Positions 49,201 to 60,299 of a stretch of DNA of 64,000 bases are shown in pieces; the first letter of the stretch is position 1; every line of letters starts with the position of its first letter. This DNA is from Azadirachta indica. Taxonomy: Eukaryota; Streptophyta; Magnoliopsida; Sapindales; Meliaceae. The position numbers and the translations under genes are program-made. The DNA lies in NCBI GenBank assembly GCA_022749755.1, contig CM040448.1, forward strand, positions 988,481 through 1,052,480. The letters are read 5' to 3'. The notes beneath the pieces were generated by a model that saw only the letters and a list, made by a program, of their open reading frames with translations, had not been told where the DNA came from and ran no database searches.

Positions 49201-50997
49201 TCAAGTAGAATTTCTCCTCCAAGTGGGTCATAAAACCTTTGCAGTAATGAGATTACTGTTGATTTTCCAGAGCCACTACCACCAACTAAAGCTACTGTTT
49301 TTCCTGATGGAACTTTTAGGCAGAAATCTCTGAAGATTATGGTTTCAGGCCTTGATGGGTAGGCAAATTCTACATGCCTGAATTCCACTTCTCCGGAAAC
49401 ATTTTCCAGGATTTCACCTTCCATGTTATCAGAATCAATCTTGGGAACTCTTTTAATCACATCTGCTATGCGTTCTCCTGCTGACATTCCTTCTGAGAAG
49501 TACTTCAAGTTTGATAAACCGGCTCCTAATGCTCTGATTAACGAGAATAATGCATAATTATAAAATTCCAAAATGGGAAAAACAAGAAATAGTGACAATC
49601 AGTTATGTGCATAGGATAAGAATGTTTACGGGGCAAAGGAACTTACAGGCCACCCACGGCAATGGCGGCGCCAACAGCAAAGACAGTTCCTCCTTGAGCA
49701 CCATGATACATAACCAATCTGCTGCCATAATAAACCATGAAAGACCAAATAGCAAAAGTGATTCCATTGCTGCCGATGGCCAGACCTTTAGCCAAGCCCT
49801 GCTTTAATCCTAGCTTGACTGAACCTTGTAAAGCTGAAGAGAATCCTTCTATGGTTTTGGTTTCACCAACAAAAGCATAAACAGTTCTTACAGAAGAAAT
49901 TGCCTGCTCTGCAATTGTACCAGCTTTATTGTACTCTTCTCTCATCTTCCTTGCTAATGACATCAAAGTCCTTCCATATATCAATCCAGGAATCACCAAA
50001 AGCACAACAAAAGGAAATCCAACAATAGCCAGCTTCCATAACATCAGGAAACCAACTAGGTAGCAGCCGAAGAATAAGGAAGCATTCATCAAAAAGTTTG
50101 GAAGCTGTCAAAAAATTTAGACACAGTTACTTCATCAGGAAAAGGAAAGCACTTCTGTTACTTTTAAGATCGAAAATTGAAGTATTTTTCTTCTCTAGAA
50201 AGAATAAAAAGCCACTTTTCTTGTAAACAGAAAAGTACTTTTTTTATGATCAGATTGGTAACTAACCTTCTCACTAATAACATCCTGAATCACAAGACTG
50301 TCGTTTGAAACGCTTGTGATGACTTCTGCTGTGCTTGTAACATGCAAATCGAAGTACCCCACTTCTTGTCTTAGAACTGCTTTCAAATATCTTGCTCTCA
50401 ATCTTGTTGCTTGTCTTTCTCCTGTTCTTGTCCAACAATATCCCTCTAAATTTTCAAAAACATAAAAACAAAAGCATTAAAAAACCACAATACAACATAA
50501 ACTCAATGAATTTCTTACAAGTATAACTCAAAAAAAAAAAAAAAAGACAGACAGACAGAGAAAAAGAAAAGAAACCCACCTAGGAAACAAGCAACCCATC
50601 CTCCACAAGCTATGTACAACAAAAACACCGCATTCTGCAACAAGCGAATCACACCACAGTCAGCCTCATCAGGAAAAGGAAAGCTATGAATGAAAGAATA
50701 AGTAAGAAAAAACATAAAAAGAAATGCAACCAAAAAAAAGACCTTGTTAATATTATGCGTCAACATGTCTACTGTAGCAGTTGCTGCATCGCCAACATTG
50801 TTCATCAGTTTGCTGGTGACAAACAAAACTAAAGGAGTAGTGAACCCATCACCGACGGCTCCGATGAATCCCAACGCCATCAAAAACTTATCCACGCCGT
50901 CGGCATGCATGAAAATTGATCGAAAAGACCCATAACTAGTATTTTTCTTAACCTCATCAGTACTACTGCTTTTTCTCTCTTTTCTTTCTCCCCCCAT
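46226..50997 (-). CDS. ABCB (MDR/P-glycoprotein) full transporter, ABCB15-like, copy F
   Basis: Seven exons (transcript order): 50997-50743, 50634-50580, 50445-50267, 50104-49647, 49533-48993, 48650-47733, 47632-46226. The sum is 3813 bp (1270 aa), all GT-AG, start [12 protein letters not shown], stop TAA. Layout: TMD1 about 45-310; NBD1 Walker [10 protein letters not shown] about 400, signature [14 protein letters not shown] about 504 and Walker [12 protein letters not shown] about 524; a Ser/Arg-rich linker about 590-680; TMD2 about 690-970; NBD2 Walker [10 protein letters not shown] about 1047, signature [14 protein letters not shown] about 1153 and Walker [12 protein letters not shown] about 1175. 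Both ATP sites are intact. NBD2 has a short insert (YGYDGSDK) relative to siblings, beside the Q-loop-following region. Intron 5 is short (342 bp), against about 1.1 kb in A and C. It is likely a plasma-membrane exporter; the substrate is unknown. Confidence 0.93.
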
Positions 50998-51162
50998 ATG
51001 AGAAACAGAAGCAAACAACACCAAGATTCTGTAAACACTTTAACCTTGGCTTTGCCTAGCAAAAGCGTTTGTCCTGGTTAGAAATTACAAAACAGAAAAA
51101 TTAAAAATTGGAGAGAAGTTATATCTTGTTATGGAATAAGAAACCAACGTGTAGTCGTCCTA

Positions 51163-51170
51163 CATTTATA
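51163..51170 (-). promoter_or_regulatory. Probable TATA box of ABCB copy F
   Basis: TATAAATG on the minus strand, 166 bp upstream of the ATG at 50997, with no upstream coding frame nearby. Position and sequence fit a plant TATA box. Confidence 0.5.
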
Positions 51171-51232
51171 GGAGTTGGTGAATGTTTACGTTAGTGATAG
51201 GATGTGGACAGGTTTATGATATTATAATAAGA

Positions 51233-51283
51233 TTTGGCGAACATGTGCCAGCCTAAATGGCGGTTGACTTTAATTGTTCCTCC
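51233..51283. promoter_or_regulatory. Conserved upstream block with W-box, ABCB copy F
   Basis: GGCGAACATGTGCC is followed by GGCGGTTGACTTTAATTGTT, with TTGACT at 51264-51269, about 240 bp upstream of the ATG. It matches the blocks of copies A and C. Confidence 0.45.
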
Positions 51284-51816
51284 CTTCCGATTTGCGTCAT
51301 TTATGACGATGATTGGGACCCACTTTAGGACTACTGTTCGTTTTTGTCTCGCATCAAATTACAATTTTCTAACCCAGCATATGTAGATGGGTAACGACAT
51401 TCGGATGCCTAAAAATATCACCTCACCCTTATAATATATATTTATTTTTATTTTGACATCAAATTAACAATATTAATATCAGAGACAGTAAAGTTATTCG
51501 GTCGTTTTCGTTGAGATCGGGGGATCTGCTTGTTACAAATACACAAATACTAATATGTCCTTACTTAAATTATAAAAGTACTTTAAATATTTAGACTTTC
51601 AATGAACCTCAAATCTTCTTTACAGATATATCTTATTATTTAATTGTCATTTTAATTAATTTTATACTTGATCAATTTTCGATTGAATATATCTATATGC
51701 TAGTATATAACTACAAAATTTAATTTAATTACAAAATATATAAAATTGAATCTTGCTTGCCACTGATCATGTGCTCCTTGTTCCAAGGAATTTAATATTG
51801 AGCTATCAATGGAAAA
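51284..51816. other. AT-rich DNA upstream of the ABCB array
   Basis: No gene or repeat that I can name. Confidence 0.5.
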
Positions 51817-51825
51817 TAATTTTTA

Positions 51826-53985
51826 GAGAAATTGATATTTTTCTCCTTACGTTTACCTTAATAGACAAATACTCTCTTGATGTTCAAGAAAAAATAGATA
51901 TTTTCATGATATTTGAATAAATAGGCAGATATTCGGAACTTTTATTTTCGTTAGTTGACCGGTTAGTTTATTATTATTTGTGTCCCTTATCTTTTATATA
52001 ATAATAATTTGATATATATTTTATTTTGATATAATACTTTACTTTCTATTTTAATATTTTTTTCATAATATAATTTTTTAAATATAATAATTTAGTCCAT
52101 ATTTAATATTTTTTTTATAATATACTCAAAACTAAATATATTTTTAATTTTTTATTTCAATAGAAAATTTAAAAAATAAAATATTATTAAAAAAATTTAA
52201 ACAATGAGTTAGATTAAACTCATATTAAAATATTTTAAACTCATGTTAAAATATTTATATCTTTTTTTTTTCTTTTTTCTTCAATAAATTTGATTTTTAA
52301 TTGTTAAAAGAATTTTGAAATATATTTTAACATTTTATTCTTATATTAATATTTTTATTTAAAAGATTATATTAAATTTATTGTATTTTCTTGAGAAAAA
52401 TTATGAAAATATAAATAAAAAGTAAAAAAAAAAGAAAAAAATTTAATATCATTTGTTAATATGATTAGTAATTAAATATATTTTATATTCTTATTAACCA
52501 ATATAATTTAATTTTAATTAAAAAAAAGAAAAAGAAGAAATTTTTTTTTTGATTATTTTTATTTGTAATATATATAACATGTATTTATTGTTTATATTTT
52601 TATTTATATTTTTTATATATTTTTAAAAAATATAATAAATTTAACATAATTTTTATTCTTATAATAATATTTTTATTTAATTATTAAAAAAATTTTGAAA
52701 CATATTTTAATATTTATTCTTATAATAATTTTTTTTATGAAAATATAAAAAAATAAAAAAATTAGTATCATTTGTTAATAGAATTAATAATTAGATATAT
52801 TTTATATTTTTATTAACCAATATAATTTAATTTTAATTAAAAAAGAGAAAAATAAGAAAATTTTTGATTATTTTTATTTGTAATATATATATAACATGTA
52901 TTAATTGTTTATATTTTTATATATTTTTAAAAAATATATAATAAATTTAGCATAATTTTTTAAATAAATATATTACATGTAAAAATAAAATGTTAAAAAA
53001 TATTTCAATTAAATTTTTTAATAATTAAATATTTATTATTATAAAAGTGAAAGTAAAAGATTTTTTGGCATATGAGTATGACTTATCTCATTATTTAAAT
53101 TTTTTTAATAATTATATTTTTTAAAATTTTTTATTAAAATAACAAATTAAAAAATTTATTTATTCTTGAATATATTGTGAAAAAATATTAAAAATATAAA
53201 TAAAAATATAAACAACAAATACATGTTACATATACATATATATATACATTACAAATAAAAATAATCAAAAATTTTCTTCTTTTTCTTTTTCTAATTAAAA
53301 TTAAATTATATTGGTTAATAAGAATATAAAATGTATTTAATTATTAATTTTATTAACAAATGACACTAAATTTTTTCCTTTTTTTTTACTTTTTTATTTA
53401 TATTTTCATAATTTTTCTCAAGAAAAAATATAATAAATTTAATATAATCTTTAAATAAAAATATTAATATAAGAATAAAATTTTAAAATATATTTCAAAA
53501 TTTTTTTAACAATTAAATATCAAATTTATTGTACAAAAAAGAAAAAAAGACATAAATATTTTAGCATGAGTTTAAAATATTTTAATATGAGTTTAATCTA
53601 ACTCATTGTTTAAATTTTTTTAATACTATTTTATTTTTCAAATTTTTTATTAAAATAACAACTTAAAAATATATTTAGTCTTGAGTATATTATGAAAAAA
53701 ATATTGAATATAGACTAAATTATTGTATTTAAAAAAATTAGATTATAAAAAATATTAAAATAGGGAGTAAAGTGTTATACTGAAATAAAATATATATCAA
53801 AATATTATTATATAAAAGATGAGAGATACAAATGATAATAAACTAATTAATCAACTTACACAAATAAAAGTTTAGGAAGTATCTGTCTATTTATTCAAAC
53901 GTTAAGGAACATCTGTTTTTTTCTCAAATATTAAGGGGTATTTACCTATTAGACCAAACATTAAAGGAAAAAATATCAATTTCCC
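51826..53985. mobile_element. 2.16-kb fold-back element with long terminal inverted repeats (MULE-type MITE)
   Basis: The two ends are inverted copies of each other: GAGAAATTGATATTTTTCTCC at the left, and inverted GGGAAATTGATATTTTTTCC at the right. The match then continues for several hundred bases, for example CTCATATTAAAATATTTTAA in the left arm against its inverse near 53565-53600. A 9-bp target duplication TAATTTTTA flanks it (51817-51825 and 53986-53994). Long inverted repeats plus a 9-bp duplication are typical of Mutator-like elements. No transposase is encoded, so it is non-autonomous. The interior is extremely AT-rich and contains nested repeats: ATCATTTGTTAATA and the linked block recur at about 52445 and 52766, and part of the right outer arm recurs at about 53080-53200. 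Confidence 0.8.
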
Positions 53986-53994
53986 TAATTTTTA

Positions 53995-55760
53995 CTATTT
54001 AGATTAATTTAAAATTAAACTGGACATTATTTATGAGAGCAGCATGCAAAAGGCTATGGAAATTGTGCATGCATATACGGCAATTAAAACCCACAAGTTT
54101 TTTCCCACAGGATAGAATATATATGATAATTAAACTCAGCTTGAAGAAGAATAATAATTAAATAATTTCTGAGTATTATTAATTCAGACTTCACAATTAT
54201 TACTATCACTCTATTCATGTTCAATTAATTGGTATAAAAACAATTATATATTTGTCGGCTTGGACAAAAATTTTTTTAATGAAAATTGCTTGGTTTCCAC
54301 AAGGCTAAATTTAATTAATGTTCATCCACATTTAATTTATTTGGTTGCATGTTAATTTCCTAACAAACAAGGTTTGGTCCAGCTATTTATTTATTTATGT
54401 AAAGACAAATTTGAGATGCACATTTGGGAATATTAGTTTCAGGGATTTTGATTAATAATTTTATTTTGCAACAGCAATACTTATGTGAATAAAAATTAAA
54501 AATTTTACTGTTAGAGGTTTTGACTATTTTAACTGATGATTTTTATTCTACATTGCTAAATTAAAAATTATAGCACTTATGTGAAAAATGGTTAAAAATA
54601 TTGACTCATTGTGTGAGTAGGAAAACAAGATGAATACTTACTATTATTATTAATATAAAAAGATTTGACAAATTCCAATAAATAAGCCAAGTAGTTTAAA
54701 CTTGTACGACAAAAATTATATCTACATGCGACTCAAGAAAACGTGTTAAAATGTCACTCACAAATAATTGGTAAAATAGCATGATCTTGTGTTTTTTTTT
54801 CCAAAAAGAAAAAAAACTTTAAGACTAAAAATTTGATTAAAATTCTTTTATTCCCCATGTGCCTAATACATCAAGGGATCACTTTTGAAGTGAGAAAATT
54901 TTGACATTTTTCCATATACAAAAGGTTTCATTAAATTTAAAATGTTTATTTTAAATTTATAAGTTATCTCTTCTCTTGGTTGTTGGTATTAAATAAAAAA
55001 TATTTATATTATATTGCACGTGTCCCTTTACGCATTTATATATGTATATACACACACATCAAGTATATAAAAAGGGTTACGTAAATTTAAAGAGTTTGAA
55101 TTTATAATCCATCAATTTCTTAGTGGGACAAAGAAAAAGAGATTAATTAATTGACTAAAAGAGAATCATCTTCTACATTGGAAATTTCCTAACAATTTCA
55201 AACATATAAAAATGTTTATAAACATTTTTTTTTTATCGTTATGTATAAATTGAATTCAAAACATTTAAATTTACAATTCTTTTAACGTGTTAATTCGTCA
55301 CGCTCATTTACTAAGAAAACAGCATACCACTTTGTTTTCTTCTACATGTGTGCTTCATGTGAACATATAATTTTCCAAATGCCAGCCTACCGATAATTTT
55401 CTGATAATTATATGTATATTTTTATAGATAATAATTTTTGGTGGTTAAGTAACAATTAAATTCGAATTATTTACATTTATTTATAAATCCGTTTTATTGA
55501 TGTTGAAGTTTTGTTAATTAGTGACACTCATTTTGAGTAGGTAGTAGTTTTATGATACAGGTTATGATATAATTCTTGTATATGTATGTAAATAAGGTAT
55601 ATTTTATAATTTTTATATAAATTTTATAAAAATTTATATAATAAAATAATCGAACAATCTTAATAAAAAAACTTAAAGATTATAACAAGGGAGGTGAGAG
55701 CTTTGCCCTTATAAATTTGTTGGGAAATTACAATTACAATTTTGAGAATATTAGTCGTCA

Positions 55761-55829
<69 letters not shown>

Positions 55830-57440
55830 TGTTTTTGTCAATTTGCAGTGTAGGGTTTATGGATTCTTTCCCCTTTAAATTGAAGGAAAAGAGTAGTGAC
55901 GTATTTGCATACGATCAAAGCCAGCACCAGAGAGTTTAATTAATTTATTAATTCATTAATTTAGTGTTTTATTATTTATTGGACGGTTCTGTCAACAAAC
56001 AGAACAAAAACCAATAACCAAATCCCAATAACAAAATAATATATTTTTTTTCTCAGAGAAAACCCTTTTATTTATTGCATATCTTGTAGAAGATTGTCGA
56101 TTATTTTATTTTATTCTACGTATTATATAATAAATATACATATATCAAATTTCTTCCCACAATGATATTACAAGCTGCATCGAACTTCAAATTTTTTTTT
56201 TAGCACTTTACAAAGTATTAGTAGTTAAATTGATTACTGCTTAAGTTACAGTACAGATACATGTATTATATTTAACTCGTCACATAACTCGTATTTGTGC
56301 TAGCATTTGAAAGGGAAATTTGGTCGATTTTACATAATATTAAGAAAATTATTGAAAAGATTGTACTTGCATATTATGACTTTCATCAGAAACAAATTAA
56401 AGCAAAACTAAATTATCACATTTTATGATTCAATTCAATTCTTTAAGAAAAAAAAGTTAGTTAAATGAAAAATATTAACAATAAATTATCAGAATTTTCA
56501 GATAAAATTACAGTGGATGTTTTGGTTTTCTTTTTAAAAAAAAAAAAGAAAAAAGAAAAAGGAATGTTTGATGTGCAGTTAATATTTTAATATTCCGATT
56601 AGAACTGATGATGAAGAGTATTAGTGTTTAGAATTGTCAACTATATATTAATAGTTCTAGTTTCGAATATTTCGTTTTCGAAAGCAAGTAGGCTGTTTTC
56701 TCAAAAAAAGGAAATAAAAAAAAAAAGGGAAGTAGGCTGACAACAGATTAGCAATAAAACATTAAAAAAATTCATTGACCTGAATTTCAGCGGCTAAGGT
56801 TGTATGTTAGGGTGAATGTTTATTATTCTTTTTTTTAAATTAATATTTTATTATATTTTATATTTTTTTATTTTTTATATATTTCATCACTTCTTAAGTT
56901 TTAATTTTATCATTTAATATTTTTAATTTTTTCAATTTTATTATTTATAAATTAATTAAACTAAAGAGTAAAATCGAACAAAAAAGAATTAGAGTGTGAT
57001 GAGATATTAGATAAAATATATGAAATAATAAAATATTAACTAAAAAATAGGGGTAATAGATATTCTCCATGTATATTATACGAATTTGCTTCTACTATAT
57101 TACCTGAGTAGTTATACTAATATATACTTTTATCATCTTATGTTACGCATTAAATTATCATCTGTTTCTATTTTCATTGTACCCCATACCCAATTAATGA
57201 ATCATAATTTCCTCTTGTTATTTTATTTATTGACATTTGTATTTTATTTTTTATTTATTATTTTTTTAGATATTTTTTTAAGATATCTCTAGAGAGATTA
57301 TAATTCATTAATTATCATATCATATTCATTTTACATAAAACGCACGCAGTGACGTAAAGTGCTGTATGATATCATGTTAAGTGTGCACTTTAATTAATTA
57401 AATCAGTTTAATTACATCATTGATTGATCACTTAAGCAGA
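53995..57440. other. Gene-poor AT-rich DNA
   Basis: No coding region recognised. It contains a (TTA)n microsatellite at 55763-55830 and poly-A or poly-T runs. The open frame at 57086-57292 is a hydrophobic, low-complexity translation of AT-rich sequence and is not credible. Confidence 0.6.
55763..55830. repeat. (TTA)n microsatellite
   Basis: About 22 trinucleotide units with one interruption near 55809. It yields a false poly-Ile frame. Confidence 0.95.
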
Positions 57441-57444
57441 GTAA

Positions 57445-57471
57445 TTTAATTAATTAATTAATTAATTAATT
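57445..57471. repeat. (TTAA)n microsatellite
   Basis: About six tetranucleotide units. Confidence 0.9.
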
Positions 57472-57580
57472 TTGCTGCATGAAATGGATAGCATGGCGGG
57501 ATCATGGAGTAATTAATTAGAGTAGACTAGATTTAATCAATTGATTATTAATTAATTAAACATAATTAAATTAAACAATT

Positions 57581-57607
57581 GCCTTGCCTTGCCTTGCCTT
57601 GCCTTGC
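57581..57607. repeat. (GCCTT)5 pentanucleotide repeat
   Basis: Five perfect units, conspicuous for its GC content in an AT-rich stretch. Confidence 0.95.
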
Positions 57608-59036
57608 TTCCAACTAATAATTTGTTTTACAATCAAACTCCAAACCCCACAAGCTTAAAGCTACCATTTTCACTCTATCAATTTGCTGCTAATTTAATTA
57701 AATAAAAATATTTAAATAAATATGGACTAACTTTTTTGAAATATAATAGATTTGACTAAATTAATCTAATGACCGTAGTTTAAATGGTGCAAAATTCAAG
57801 TGATTTACGTATCTCTTTCTTTTTTTCTCACTTATTTTCTTTGTATTCGTTTAATTAAATTATTAGGCATATGTAATTATATATGTAAGTTTTAGAATGC
57901 ATGCGCATGTTTAATTAACGTTTTTAAAATAATATTTTCAAAAATTACAAAAAAAATAATTAATGTTGTGAAAGTGGTTAAGATATGTTGACTAAAAGCA
58001 AAAGTATTAATATAAAGCAATGTTCATTTTATGCCACATTGAAAATCACTTATGTGTACTACTATTTTGAATATATTTATTGCAATAAAAAAGGAAAAGA
58101 AAGAAAAAGAAAATTAAAAAAAATCAAAAATGAAATCATTTCAGCATGATATATACATATATAAATATATATATAAGTAATTAATTGTGAATTAAAAGAG
58201 TTAGTACTGCTGCTTCTACAGTTGGATGTGTGGTTCGAAGTGCTTCTTTAGTCTTGGAATTAATCAACTTGTTTGCTTTTGCTTTTGCTTTTGCATGACT
58301 AGACAACCACAATTCATGACACGTTAAGCACTTTTGGATATTTTGAAACTTAGGTCTTTACTTCAATCATCTATTCTATAGAATTTTAGTATGACAAGTT
58401 TTAAGTTTTAACAATAATTAAGTAAATTTAAATTAAAACTTTTCGAACTAAAATAAATAAAACAAAACAAAAATTAAATAAAATTAAATTAAATTTCCAA
58501 TAAAAAAGATAACCCTAATTATATGGATCTTAAATCATATTTTTAGGTCAAAATTTGATGAATTTGTTAACAATTAATATTAATTAGCAACTCGGCATAC
58601 TTAATCTAGAGTTTCGACATTTGAAATTAATAATATGATCAGTGAATACTGCCTTACCACTACAAGATATTTATAATTAATAATATTATGACATTATTTT
58701 TCATAAAAGCTCTCTAGCTAGTGGCTTGATAATTAGCATATTCTCTAATTGTCTTTTTCATCTCACAATAATTGGAAGCTAAAATCATAAGTGGTTGATC
58801 CCCATACATATAAGAAATAGTATTGGGTATTAGTTTAAATATTAAGCCAATCATATCATCCATTTGATGTGGGAATAACTCTCACACTCCTATTCCAAGA
58901 CAATCAATTCAATGATATTATTGGATGTGAAAATGCTGGCCAATACATTAAAAGATAGAAACTAACGTGTCATGTACACCATTTGTATATAATCTGATGA
59001 TCTCTATATACGATACAAAATTTGTTTTTTTTTTTT
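57608..59036. other. Gene-poor AT-rich DNA
   Basis: No gene recognised. It holds a (GCTTTT)n run at about 58276-58294 and two AAGTGCTT-type motifs (58237 and 58326). Confidence 0.55.
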
Positions 59037-59059
59037 ATATATATATATATATATATATA
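59037..59059. repeat. (TA)n microsatellite
   Basis: Directly visible; it follows a poly-T run. Confidence 0.9.
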
Positions 59060-59137
59060 ATCTGCTACAACTAACACATTGACAATCTTAATTCTAAGAT
59101 TTATATACTTTGCTCCGAGAAAGAAACATATATATAT

Positions 59138-59158
59138 GCGTGTGTGTGTGTGTGTGTG
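59138..59158. repeat. (GT)n microsatellite
   Basis: About ten GT units. Confidence 0.9.
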
Positions 59159-59517
59159 CTTGATCAAATTATTAACAGAAATATTTTAGCAATTTCTAAC
59201 TCATTTTCTCTGTAATAACCAAGTGAAAGAGAATAATTAACTCAAGAAACGATAATACAATAGTTAAGTTCATAAGAGACCGTGGCTAGTATGACTGGAA
59301 ATTAAATTTGATTATTGATGAATATATTCCAGAAGAGAATACATTAACAGTGGTGGGTCATGTGTAGGAGAAGTCCTGATAAGGTCAAATTGTGCATGAG
59401 CGTCGAAAATAAGTGAAGAGAACTATTCGATCGAATTAAACACTTGCAAACAACAACCAGAAGAAAAAAAAAAAAAAGCACTTTTGCTGTTAATTGAGAT
59501 GAACAACTACTGTTGTT

Positions 59518-59562
59518 GGTGAATGGTGAATGGTGAATGGTGAATGGTGAATGGTGAATGGT
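59518..59562. repeat. (GGTGAAT)6 heptanucleotide tandem repeat
   Basis: Six perfect units followed by a decayed GGTGGTAGTGG tail. Confidence 0.95.
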
Positions 59563-60068
59563 GGTAGTGGAAGCGGTAGTAGTGCTAGATTGATGAAGCT
59601 TTATTAGAAAGTGCTCTTTATTCCCATATCAATTTGGAAACTGCTCATTTCCATAAATGGAAAAAAAATTGTGATAAATATAAAAGGAAAATTAATATTG
59701 CTAGCTAGCTGTTCTTCCGGATTTGGCATAAGTGGCTTTATATTGTTTGGTGGAGTTATACAGTTCAAATTCAATGCCTATAAGTACTAATATTTCTTGT
59801 CTTCAATTCCTTGGGTTAGCATGACCTCATGCTAGAAGCACTTTTATTGATTCATATTGAAGCTCGCTGCTGGCCAGGCATATATCCTTCTTAATTAGCT
59901 AGCCAATTAGCTTCACTCTTTTCAAAGAGAAAAATAAAAAAAATAGAAGTGCTGAAACAGGTCCACTAGTACTCTCAGATGCTTTGCCTTTTACTGCTTC
60001 TGCTTCTGCTTCTGCTTCTGTGGCCCTCAGTTACACCAGAACCCCATATCCTGTCGATCCCTGGCACA

Positions 60069-60102
<34 letters not shown>

Positions 60103-60262
60103 CAAGTTGAAAGAGATAGAGATCGAATATGTATATTTCTTTTTTTTTTTTAATAAAAAAATAATGATGACCTTCAAATTCGATTCTATTATTGAAAAAG
60201 CACAGAAAACAAAAAGAAGGAAAATATATAAATTAATTGAGTAGAGAAGCATCAACAAATAC

Positions 60263-60299
<37 letters not shown>

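Noticed and set aside
51826..53985. An intact autonomous DNA transposon
   Set aside because: No transposase-like frame exists inside; the interior is too AT-rich and full of stops.
55742..55939. 65-residue plus-strand frame rich in Ile
   Set aside because: It is produced by the (TTA)n microsatellite.
57086..57292. Hydrophobic 68-residue frame that could suggest a membrane protein
   Set aside because: The composition follows directly from AT-rich DNA, and no splice or promoter signals surround it.
59984..60258. Plus- and minus-strand frames with Ser-Ala and Tyr-Ile repeats
   Set aside because: They are translations of CTTCTG and TA microsatellites with no recognisable domain.
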